Shown here piece after piece: positions 1-5,777 of a stretch of 6,514 nt of DNA. The notes beneath the pieces were generated by a model. The model was not told the origin of the DNA, ran no database searches, and worked only from the letters and a program-made list of their open reading frames with translations. The position numbers and the translations under genes were made by a program. Source of the stretch: an uncultured Planctomycetaceae bacterium (GTDB lineage Bacteria; Planctomycetota; Planctomycetia; Pirellulales; UBA1268); NCBI GenBank assembly GCA_903885855.1, contig CAISKG010000482.1:1-6514 (forward strand), given 5' to 3'. The first letter of the stretch is position 1; every line of letters starts with the position of its first letter.

Positions 1-611
1 ACGCCGCGCTCGTCGGCCGCGACGGGGATGGCGCGCCGCGGGCGCTGGCGCGCGGGTGGCGCGGGCGCGACGTCGTCGTCGATGCCGCCGGGCGGGCCTA
101 CGCCACCGCCGCGCCGGCGGAGGGCTCCGCCACGGGCGCGGTGCACGTCGTGCATCCGGATGGCCGGGCGGCCCGCATCGATCTCGAGATCCGCAATCCG
201 ACCGGCATCTGCCTGTCACCCGACCAGACGCTGGTGTACGTCGCCGACGGCGACGGCCGCTGGGTGTGGAGCTACTCCGTCGACCCCGACGGTGGCCTTT
301 CGAACGGCCAGCGGTATTACCATCTCCATCAACCCGACGACGCCGGCGCCGGCGCCGCCGGCCTCGCGGTCGACCGCGACGGCCGGCTATGGGTGGCAAC
401 GCGGATGGGACTGCAGATCTGCGACCAGGCGGGGCGCGTCAACGCCATCGTTCCCGTCCCCTCGGGAAGCGCCGAGGATGTCTGCATCGGCGGTCCGGAG
501 GGCGACCTGTTGCATGTCGCCGGCGGCGGGCGGATGTACACGCGGCGGGTCAAGCCCCGCGCTGCATCGCCGTTTCTCGCGCCGATCACGCCGCCGAAGC
601 CGCGTTTGTGA
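1..611 (+). CDS. SMP-30/gluconolactonase-like beta-propeller protein, C-terminal part (5' end outside window)
   Basis: The frame is open from base 3 (first complete codon) to the TGA at 609-611, giving 202 visible residues. It enters from the left edge, so the true start is not visible. Propeller blades are recognisable: 'GRDVVVDAAGRAYAT', 'NPTGICLSPDQTLVYVADG' (about residues 65-83), 'AAGLAVDRDGRLWVATRMG' (about 118-136), then 'CDQAGRVN'. The tail 'PPKPRL' recalls a planctomycete subgroup. Family members are calcium- or zinc-dependent lactonases or esterases that hydrolyse sugar lactones or related esters. Here the ligand positions normally held by Asn, Asn and Asp read Arg (66-68), Thr (201-203) and Ala (357-359), so ordinary metal-dependent catalysis is doubtful. 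Fold assignment is fairly sure. Substrate and activity are unknown, and a structural or binding role is possible. Any signal peptide would lie outside the window. Confidence 0.8.
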   Translation, partial: AALVGRDGDGAPRALARGWRGRDVVVDAAGRAYATAAPAEGSATGAVHVVHPDGRAARIDLEIRNPTGICLSPDQTLVYVADGDGRWVWSYSVDPDGGLSNGQRYYHLHQPDDAGAGAAGLAVDRDGRLWVATRMGLQICDQAGRVNAIVPVPSGSAEDVCIGGPEGDLLHVAGGGRMYTRRVKPRAASPFLAPITPPKPRL

Positions 612-629
612 TACGAACGGCGCCGCCTA

Positions 630-646
630 CCCCTCATCACAGGGGG
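630..646 (+). terminator. Weak hairpin after the SMP-30-like gene
   Basis: CCCCT (630-634) can pair with AGGGG (641-645) across a 6-base loop, 18 bases after the stop codon. No T run follows, so it is at best a weak or factor-dependent terminator. It could equally be chance pairing. Confidence 0.2.
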
Positions 647-708
647 AGCAGTACCCACGCATGACGAACGCCGCAGGTCGTTAAAATAACAATCTGGGAA
701 ATAGTAAC

Positions 709-736
709 TTGGATGACCGTGCGTCGATGTTATAGT
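709..736 (+). promoter_or_regulatory. Candidate sigma-70-type promoter for the small HTH gene
   Basis: The stretch around 681-740 is clearly richer in A and T than the rest of the window. In it, TATAGT (731-736) matches the -10 consensus at five of six positions. TTGGAT (709-714), 16 bases upstream, keeps the TTG of a -35 box. Transcription from about 743 would give a leader of roughly 90 bases before the ATG at 833. The -35 match is partial, so the call is tentative. Confidence 0.45.
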
Positions 737-757
737 TTTCGCACGTTCAGTCCCGCT

Positions 758-811
758 GGTGGCCGCGGCCACCCCGCCGGGTGCCGGCAGCGTCGCCGGT
801 GGCGTTTCTTT
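758..811 (+). promoter_or_regulatory. Structured 5' leader with mutually exclusive hairpins (possible attenuator)
   Basis: Three inverted repeats lie in the predicted leader: a perfect 16-base palindrome at 758-773; GCCGG/CCGGC at 776-780 and 784-788 with a 3-base loop; and CGCC/GGCG at 794-797 and 801-804, followed by TTTCTTT at 805-811. GGTGGC occurs at both 758-763 and 798-803, so the GCCACC at 768-773 could pair with either copy. The third hairpin plus T-rich tail resembles a weak terminator. Pairing is seen directly; regulation is inference, and GC-rich DNA gives such hairpins by chance. Confidence 0.3.
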
Positions 812-816
812 CCCGC

Positions 817-822
817 GAGGAG
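817..822 (+). promoter_or_regulatory. Ribosome binding site of the HTH gene
   Basis: GAGGAG lies 10 bases before the ATG at 833. It selects that start over the in-frame upstream ATG at 713, which would add a Pro/Arg-rich stretch unlike the rest of the protein. Confidence 0.65.
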
Positions 823-832
823 ACCAGGGCCC

Positions 833-1186
833 ATGGCCGAGAAGAAGGACGCGAAGAGCGTCAACAAGTCCGAGGAGATTCGCAAGGTGGCCGCCGCCAT
901 GAAGGCCGCCGGCGAGAAGCCGCGTCCGGTGGTGATCGTCGCCACGCTCAAGAAGCAGGGAGTCGCCGTCTCGTCGCCGCAGGTGAGCATGGTGCTCAAG
1001 CGGATGGGCTTCAAGCCGCGCCGCCGCCGCAAGGCGGGCGCCGCCGTCAAGGCCGCGCGTCCCCGCGCGAGCGCCGCGGCGCTCTCGATCGACGATCTGA
1101 TCACCGCCAAGAAGGTGGTGGAGCAGTTCGGCGGCGCCGACCGGGCGCTGGCGGCGATCGCGGCCCTGAAGAAGTTCGAGGGCTGA
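833..1186 (+). CDS. Small basic HTH-like putative DNA-binding protein
   Basis: The product has 117 residues. The N-terminal half (about 11-60) has the pattern of a winged or simple helix-turn-helix: 'NKSEEIRKVAAAM', then 'PVVIVATLKKQG', then a candidate recognition helix 'SSPQVSMVLKRMGF' (47-60). A strongly basic stretch KPRRRRK (61-67) and an Ala/Lys/Arg linker follow, both suited to contacting the DNA backbone. The C-terminal segment 'SIDDLITAKKVVEQFGG' (85-101) and the following Ala-rich helix (to about 115) could be an oligomerisation element. I recall similar short 'NKS..IR' proteins in planctomycetes, but no characterised member. A role as regulator or nucleoid-associated protein is inferred. 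The gene has its own candidate promoter, a good ribosome binding site and a strong terminator, so it is probably monocistronic. It shows no frameshift or truncation. Confidence 0.85.
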   Translation: MAEKKDAKSVNKSEEIRKVAAAMKAAGEKPRPVVIVATLKKQGVAVSSPQVSMVLKRMGFKPRRRRKAGAAVKAARPRASAAALSIDDLITAKKVVEQFGGADRALAAIAALKKFEG

Positions 1187-1211
1187 GCGCGTCTCCCGCC
1201 CGCCGTATCGA

Positions 1212-1242
1212 CCCCGGCGCCCCGCGGGGCGCCGGGGTTTTT
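1212..1242 (+). terminator. Strong intrinsic terminator of the HTH gene
   Basis: Positions 1212-1237 form a perfect 26-base palindrome: an 11-bp, all-GC stem closing on a CGCG loop at 1223-1226. TTTTT follows at 1238-1242. It begins 25 bases after the stop codon at 1186. On the minus strand the same hairpin is not followed by T residues, so it would not be a classical terminator for the convergent gene ending at 1260, though the hairpin could still protect that transcript's 3' end. Confidence 0.93.
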
Positions 1243-1259
1243 CGTGCGCCGGACGGGCG

Positions 1260-1877
1260 TCAGTAGGCCTTCGCCGCGCCGACCTGCACCGTCGACACGG
1301 GATTCGTCCGGTCGCCGGAGGTGATGTAGCGCCCGAAGACGCTGAAGCGCTCGCCGAAACTCTTCACGAATCCGCTCCCCCGGTCGTGGAGGTAGACGAG
1401 CAGATCGTCGGAGAGGGTCTTGCGGATCGTCCATTGGGTGGCGTCGGCGAGCTCCCCCCGGCCCGGGCCGTTGGCGTCGACGGCGACGCCCACGCGCCAC
1501 TCCGCGTCGAATCCGAAGGGCAGGGTGCCCCCCTGGCGCACGAGCAACCCCGGCCGGGCGGCCGCGCCGAACGCCGGCGCGTTCCAGGGGGTGCGGACGA
1601 ACTCCTCGAGCGGCTTGGCGACCGTCTCCACCATCGGCACCGCGGCCGGCTCCGGGGGGGTCTGCGGCGCGGAGATCCACCGCGCCAGACCGCCCGGTGT
1701 CACCAATGGCGTCCCGAGCGGATCCTCGAGCACCTCGTCGGGAAGGGGCGCCGCGGCCGCCGGCGCGGTGGGGGAGGCGGCGTCGGCAGCGTGGGCGGGG
1801 GCGGCCGGCCGGGCGTACGCGGGCAGCGCGAAGGCGGCGGCGACGAGCCCCCGGCGATACAACGGCGAAGCGATCAA
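1260..1877 (-). CDS. Exported protein of unknown function
   Basis: The product has 205 residues and I do not recognise the family. The start codon is TTG (1875-1877), chosen because GGAGAG lies 6 bases upstream and because it gives a signal peptide: basic 'YRRG', hydrophobic 'LVAAAFALPA', then possible cleavage sites after AYA or AHA (about residues 22-30). An Ala/Pro-rich low-complexity segment follows (about 30-80). The C-terminal half (about 110-205) is better conserved-looking, with alternating residues such as 'EWRVGVAVDANG', 'TQWTIRKTLSDDLLVYL' and 'FSVFGRYITSGD'. It ends in Tyr. Beta-rich character and a terminal aromatic residue would suit an outer-membrane or surface protein, but at this length it is too short for a large barrel. 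It is convergent with the HTH gene. It lies 211 bp downstream of the M1 gene on the same strand, with a likely terminator between them. Confidence 0.72.
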   Translation of the reverse strand: MIASPLYRRGLVAAAFALPAYARPAAPAHAADAASPTAPAAAAPLPDEVLEDPLGTPLVTPGGLARWISAPQTPPEPAAVPMVETVAKPLEEFVRTPWNAPAFGAAARPGLLVRQGGTLPFGFDAEWRVGVAVDANGPGRGELADATQWTIRKTLSDDLLVYLHDRGSGFVKSFGERFSVFGRYITSGDRTNPVSTVQVGAAKAY

Positions 1878-1883
1878 TCGAGA

Positions 1884-1889
1884 CTCTCC
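1884..1889 (-). promoter_or_regulatory. Ribosome binding site supporting a TTG start
   Basis: On the minus strand GGAGAG (1889 down to 1884) is followed by 6 bases and then TTG at 1877-1875. This spacing decides the start, since no ATG at the N-terminus preserves the signal peptide. Confidence 0.65.
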
Positions 1890-2049
1890 GACGACGGGCG
1901 CGGATCCCGTCGCCCACGCGGGCGATGGGATGGCGGCCGGGATCGGCGGGAATCAACCACGCACCCCGCGGAGGGGCAAGGCCGGAAAGGGGCAAAACGC
2001 ACCGCTGCCACCCGCCGGACGGGGCGGGCGGGGCAAACTGCCGAGCGTT

Positions 2050-2072
2050 GGAAAACTGGCGCGGACGGCGCC
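2050..2072 (-). terminator. Probable intrinsic terminator of the M1 peptidase gene
   Basis: On the minus strand GGCGC (2072-2068) pairs with GCGCC (2062-2058) across a 5-base loop, followed by AGTTTTCC (2057-2050). It starts 17 bases after the stop codon at 2089. The stem is short and the T run only four long, so efficiency is uncertain. The remaining spacer down to 1878 holds no promoter I can support. Confidence 0.45.
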
Positions 2073-2088
2073 CGCGGCCCGTGGGGGG

Positions 2089-4779
2089 TCAGCCGCCGGC
2101 GGGGGCCGGGCGCGTCTCGAGGCGCTTCTCGAGGCCGTCGAGTTTCTCGAGCAGCCGGCGCTGCGACTCCTCGAGACGCCGCACCTCGCCGCGCAGCTCC
2201 CTCACCTCCGCCGGCACGAAGGGCTGGCGGTTCCGCAGCGCCTCGAGCGCCGTCGAGGCCGCCTTGCCGGCGCGGTCGGCGGGGCCGAGCCGGGCGATCC
2301 CCGCGAGCACCGCCTCGGCTTTCTTGTCGCCGAGATCGCCGAGGGCGGCGATCGCCGCCAGCCGCACCGGCGGCCGGGCGTCGTCGAGGAAGGGCTCGAG
2401 GAACAGGCGCACGGCGGTCGGGTCGTCGCGCAGGCTCCCGAGCCGACCCGCGGTGCGCAGCGCCGTCGCCAGCACCCGCGACGGGAAGACGTCGGGGGAC
2501 GCCTGCACCCGGCGCATGAGCGGCGCCAGCAGCGACTCGTCCTGGGTGGCGTTGATCGCCTCCATGGCGGCGTCGGCCACCTCCTGGCGGAAGGAATCGG
2601 AGCGCAGCGCGGCGAGGATCGCGTCGCGGGCGGCCGGCTCCCGGTACTTCGCGAGCCCCTGGATGGCCACCGCGCGGATCGCGGGATTCGGCTCGCTGCC
2701 CGCGATCGCCAGGAGCCGCTCCATCACGGCGGGGGAATAGCCGGAGGCGATCGCCTCGACGACGCGCCGCCGCACCCGCGCGTCGGGCTGCTGCAGCGAG
2801 GCCGGGGCGGTGATCTCGGCGCGGGCCTCGGGGCTGCCGATGGCGACGAGGGCCGCCGCCGCCTGCTCGCGCACGCCGCGGAACGGATCCTCCCGCAACG
2901 CCCTGCCGAGCCGCTCGATCGCCGCGCGCGACCGCGAGCGCTCGAGCCCCTTGACCGCCATCACCCGTCCGATGGCGTCGTCCGGGCGGTCGAGCGTGAG
3001 GAGGTGCATCTCCTCGGGCACGGGGAAGTCGACCTTCGCCAGGAGGCCGTAGTGCGGGTCGAAGCGCACGATCCGGGGCTGGCGGTCGAGGGGGAAGGAG
3101 AACTCGTGCGAGGTGCCGGTGACGCGCAGCGGCCGCTCCACGCTCGTGCCGTCGTCGAACACGAAACGCACGGCGGTGTCGAAGGCGAAGGTCAGCACCT
3201 TGTCGCCGGTGGGCTGCGTCTGGCGAACCGTGACCCGGGCGATCTTCTCCCCGGGGCGCCATTCGTACTCGACGCGCAGGTCGGGATGCCGCGCGTGGTA
3301 GAGCCATTGGTCGAAGAACCGGTCGAGCGGCTGGCCGGAGAGCTCCTCGAACACCTGCCGCAGGTCGTCGGTGGTGACGGTGGAGAGCGCGTGGCGCTCG
3401 AGGTAGGTCTTCACGGCGCGGCGAAAGAGGTCGTCGCCGAAGTGGCTGCGCAGCATGTGGAGCACCCAGCCCCCCTTGGGGTAGGCCCGGTAGTCGAACT
3501 GCTCGCCGGCGTCCTGGTAGCCCTTCCAGACGATCGGCCGGGTGTCCTCCGCCTGGGGAAGGATCTTCTGCTCGGCGTCGAGCCACAGCTCGTAGAGCAG
3601 CTCGTCGCGGCCGAAGGCGTGGCCGTCGTAGAGGTGGGCGTAATAGGTGGCGAAGCCCTCGTTGAGCCAGAGATGGCTCCAATCCTTGCAGGTCACCAGG
3701 TCGCCGAACCACTGGTGGGCCATCTCATGCGCGTCGAGGGACCGCGACGACCGCAGCGTCTCGGTGGCCGTCTCGTGGAGCGTCTGGTCGGTGAGCGTGG
3801 TGAGGCTCGTGTTCTCCATGCCGCCGGCGACGAAATCCTGGATCGTCACCTGGTCGTACTTGGCCCACGGGAAGGGGAGGCCGATGTCCTCCTCGAAGAA
3901 GGCCATGATGGCCGGGGTGTCGGCGAAGGAATTGGCCGCCTGGGCGGCGGTGGAGGGCTGCGTGTAGAAGCCGAGCGGGACGTCGCGATGGCGCTTCTCG
4001 AGCGCGGCGAGGTGACCGGCCACGAGGCACACCAGATACGACACGTGCGGCTTGTCCTGGAGCCAGTGCACCGCCTTGAGGCCCGTGGCGGCGTCGATCT
4101 CCTCCCCCACCTTGCGGCCGTTGGACAGCACGGTCATCTCGGGGGGCACCCGGCAGATCACCTCCGTGGTGGACCGCTCGTTGGGATAGTCGTGGCAGGG
4201 GAACCAGTGCCGCGCCTCGTGCGACTCCCCCTGCGTCCAGACGTGCGTGTCACCCGCGGGATAGCCCATGTCGGGGGTGCGGAAGTAGAGGCCGCGCCGC
4301 GGCTGTGCCTCGTGGTCGACGTGGAGCGTCACCTCGCGGCCGACGGCCACCGGCTCGGCGAAGCGCACGACGACGTGCTCGCGCGACGCGGCCACGTCGG
4401 CCACCGGCACCTCGCACCGCGCGCCCGAGACGCGCAGGTTGACGCCGTCGAGGCGCAGCTCCTCGAGCGGCGCCGCGATCGGCTTGAAGGTCAGGCTGGT
4501 GGTGCCGCGCACGGTGTGGCGGGCGAAGTCGGGCGTGACGTCGATGCGGATGTGGAGGATGTCGACGGGCCGGTCCGGGGCGTACCGCCGGCCGTTGCCG
4601 GAATCGGGCGTCGGCGACGTGAAGGCGTCGTCGGCCTCCGCGCCGTGGCGGTGACCGAGGAGGCCGTGGCAGCGGCACATCAGTTCCTCCTCGGCGGCGG
4701 CCACGGGGGCGCCGACGAGCGCGATCGCGACGAGAAGCAGGCCCGGCAGCACGCGCGGGGTGCGGGAGGGGAGTGGCAT
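2089..4779 (-). CDS. Exported M1 family zinc aminopeptidase with C-terminal HEAT repeats and coiled coil
   Basis: The product has 896 residues. The ATG at 4777-4779 gives a clean signal peptide (basic N-terminus, hydrophobic 'LPGLLLVAIALVGA', cleavage likely near residue 29). The frame stays open further upstream, but that would run into the divergent gene. No clear Shine-Dalgarno is present. After a Cys/His-rich patch (35-45) comes the M1 N-terminal beta domain (about 70-260). The catalytic domain has the exopeptidase motif GGMEN (319-323), zinc site HEMAH (351-355) with third ligand E374 in NEGFATY, and a probable transition-state Tyr433 in YPKGG. All catalytic residues are intact, so it should remove N-terminal residues from peptides outside the cytoplasm. 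About 598-850 is an array of roughly seven HEAT-like helical repeats, where a typical short M1 protein would end or carry an ERAP1-like domain. Residues 856-888 form a charged heptad coiled coil. A role in extracytoplasmic peptide use, possibly in a complex, is inferred. Confidence 0.95.
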   Translation of the reverse strand: MPLPSRTPRVLPGLLLVAIALVGAPVAAAEEELMCRCHGLLGHRHGAEADDAFTSPTPDSGNGRRYAPDRPVDILHIRIDVTPDFARHTVRGTTSLTFKPIAAPLEELRLDGVNLRVSGARCEVPVADVAASREHVVVRFAEPVAVGREVTLHVDHEAQPRRGLYFRTPDMGYPAGDTHVWTQGESHEARHWFPCHDYPNERSTTEVICRVPPEMTVLSNGRKVGEEIDAATGLKAVHWLQDKPHVSYLVCLVAGHLAALEKRHRDVPLGFYTQPSTAAQAANSFADTPAIMAFFEEDIGLPFPWAKYDQVTIQDFVAGGMENTSLTTLTDQTLHETATETLRSSRSLDAHEMAHQWFGDLVTCKDWSHLWLNEGFATYYAHLYDGHAFGRDELLYELWLDAEQKILPQAEDTRPIVWKGYQDAGEQFDYRAYPKGGWVLHMLRSHFGDDLFRRAVKTYLERHALSTVTTDDLRQVFEELSGQPLDRFFDQWLYHARHPDLRVEYEWRPGEKIARVTVRQTQPTGDKVLTFAFDTAVRFVFDDGTSVERPLRVTGTSHEFSFPLDRQPRIVRFDPHYGLLAKVDFPVPEEMHLLTLDRPDDAIGRVMAVKGLERSRSRAAIERLGRALREDPFRGVREQAAAALVAIGSPEARAEITAPASLQQPDARVRRRVVEAIASGYSPAVMERLLAIAGSEPNPAIRAVAIQGLAKYREPAARDAILAALRSDSFRQEVADAAMEAINATQDESLLAPLMRRVQASPDVFPSRVLATALRTAGRLGSLRDDPTAVRLFLEPFLDDARPPVRLAAIAALGDLGDKKAEAVLAGIARLGPADRAGKAASTALEALRNRQPFVPAEVRELRGEVRRLEESQRRLLEKLDGLEKRLETRPAPAGG

Positions 4780-4822
4780 CGGAGCCCCGGGGGGAAGAGG
4801 GACGGGCCGGAAAAACCCCGCC

Positions 4823-4842
4823 AGTATACTTCGGACCGTCCG
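4823..4842. promoter_or_regulatory. Candidate divergent promoter with a palindromic -10 element and adjacent inverted repeat
   Basis: AGTATACT (4823-4830) is self-complementary, so TATACT, a five-of-six match to the -10 consensus, reads on both strands (+ 4825-4830, - 4828-4823). It is the only AT-rich spot between the divergent M1 and TIM-barrel genes. It would give leaders of about 37 bases to the M1 start and 64 to the ATG at 4901. No convincing -35 box is present in either direction. The inverted repeat CGGAC-C-GTCCG (4832-4842) sits next to it and could be an operator. Confidence 0.5.
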
Positions 4843-4900
4843 CCGCCACGCCCGGCCGCCCCGCCCCCGGCGCGGCCCGCCCGCCCCCGGAAAACAGCCC

Positions 4901-5746
4901 ATGACAGCCCCCGCCACGCCGCGTGCCGCCATCCTCCGCCGCCTCCGCGACAAGGTCGCCCGGCGCGAGGCGATCATCGGCGCCGGCGCCGGCACCGGCC
5001 TCTCGGCGGCCTGCGAGGAGGCCGGCGGCGTCGACCTGATCGTGATCTACAACTCGGGCCGCTTCCGCATGGCCGGCCGCGGCTCGCTCGCCGGTCTCCT
5101 CGCCTACGGCAACGCCAACGAGATCGTCCGCGACATGGGCCGCGAGGTGCTCACCGCGGTCCGCCGCACGCCCGTCCTCGCCGGGGTCAACGGCACCGAT
5201 CCCTTCCTCCTCCGCGAGCCGTTCCTCCGCGAGCTCGCGGCGATGGGCTTCGCCGGCGTCCAGAATTTCCCCACCGTCGGCCTCATCGACGGCACCTTCC
5301 GCGTGAACCTCGAGGAGACGGGGATGGGCTACGGGCCCGAGATCGACCTCATCGCCGCCGCCCACGCGCTCGACCTCCTCACCACGCCCTACGTGTTCGA
5401 CGCCGAGCAGGCGCGGCGGATGACGCGCGCCGGGGCCGACATCGTCGTGGCCCACATGGGCCTCACCACCGGCGGGCGGATCGGCGCGACCACGGCCCGC
5501 ACCCTCGACGACTGCGTCGGCGCCGTCCAGGCGATCACCGACGCCGCCCGCGGGGAGCGCGGCGACGTGCTCGTCCTCTGCCACGGCGGCCCCATCGCCA
5601 CCCCGGACGACGCCCGCGTCATTCTCGAGCGCTGCCGCGGGGTGGACGGCTTCTACGGCGCGAGCTCCATGGAGCGCCTCCCGGTGGAGACGGCGCTCAC
5701 CGCCGAGGTGCGCCGCTTCGCGGCCCTCCGCCTCCCCGGGGCCTGA
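4901..5746 (+). CDS. Phosphoenolpyruvate hydrolase-like TIM-barrel protein (Tm-1 C-terminal domain homologue)
   Basis: The product has 281 residues, a full-length single-domain TIM barrel of the 'TIM-barrel signal transduction / phosphoenolpyruvate hydrolase-like' family. Typical segments appear in order: GAGAGTGLSA (27-36), 'DLIVIYNSGRFRMAGRGS' (45-62), YGNANEIV (69-76), GVNGTDPF (95-102), 'GFAGVQNFPTVGLIDG' (116-131), HMGLTTGG (185-192), CHGGPI (227-232), and GFYGASSMERLPVE (250-263). The glycine-rich loops near the C-terminal ends of strands suggest a phosphate or carboxylate ligand. The enzymatic label comes from family naming, and I know of no firm reaction for bacterial members. The ATG at 4901 is the first start that keeps the usual N-terminal helix. 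No good Shine-Dalgarno precedes it, and the M1 gene starts 121 bp away in the opposite direction. The UPF0261 gene begins 31 bp after its stop. The order matches an operon encoding the two halves of plant Tm-1. Confidence 0.92.
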   Translation: MTAPATPRAAILRRLRDKVARREAIIGAGAGTGLSAACEEAGGVDLIVIYNSGRFRMAGRGSLAGLLAYGNANEIVRDMGREVLTAVRRTPVLAGVNGTDPFLLREPFLRELAAMGFAGVQNFPTVGLIDGTFRVNLEETGMGYGPEIDLIAAAHALDLLTTPYVFDAEQARRMTRAGADIVVAHMGLTTGGRIGATTARTLDDCVGAVQAITDAARGERGDVLVLCHGGPIATPDDARVILERCRGVDGFYGASSMERLPVETALTAEVRRFAALRLPGA

Positions 5747-5764
5747 GCCCCCGGGTCCCCTCCC

Positions 5765-5770
5765 GAGGAG
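5765..5770 (+). promoter_or_regulatory. Ribosome binding site of the UPF0261 gene
   Basis: GAGGAG lies 7 bases before the ATG at 5778, within the 31-bp spacer after the TIM-barrel stop. No terminator or promoter fits in this spacer, which supports co-transcription. The upstream gene lacks such a site. Confidence 0.7.
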
Positions 5771-5777
5771 CCCTCCC

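Noticed and set aside
713..832. A longer N-terminus for the HTH protein from the ATG at 713
   Set aside because: It overlaps the candidate -35 region and leader hairpins, reads as Pro/Arg/Gly-rich sequence, and bypasses the good ribosome binding site at 817-822.
1989..2015. A sigma-54-like element on the minus strand (TGGCAG ... TTTTGC) ahead of the TTG-start gene
   Set aside because: The GG and GC dinucleotides are 14 bases apart instead of the required 10, so it cannot be a standard -24/-12 promoter.
1989..2037. Direct repeat GGGGCAAA at 1989-1996 and 2030-2037
   Set aside because: There are only two 8-base copies 41 bp apart in a G-rich spacer, without symmetry or a promoter nearby, so chance is likely.
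2108..2180. Repeated TCGAG pentamers resembling a short tandem array
   Set aside because: They lie inside the M1 gene and encode the Leu-Glu pairs of the C-terminal coiled coil, so the repetition follows from heptad coding.
4780..4995. A longer N-terminus for the M1 peptidase, using an upstream start near 4995
   Set aside because: The extension is Arg/Pro/Gly-rich, would bury the signal peptide about 72 residues inside the protein, and overlaps the start of the divergent TIM-barrel gene.
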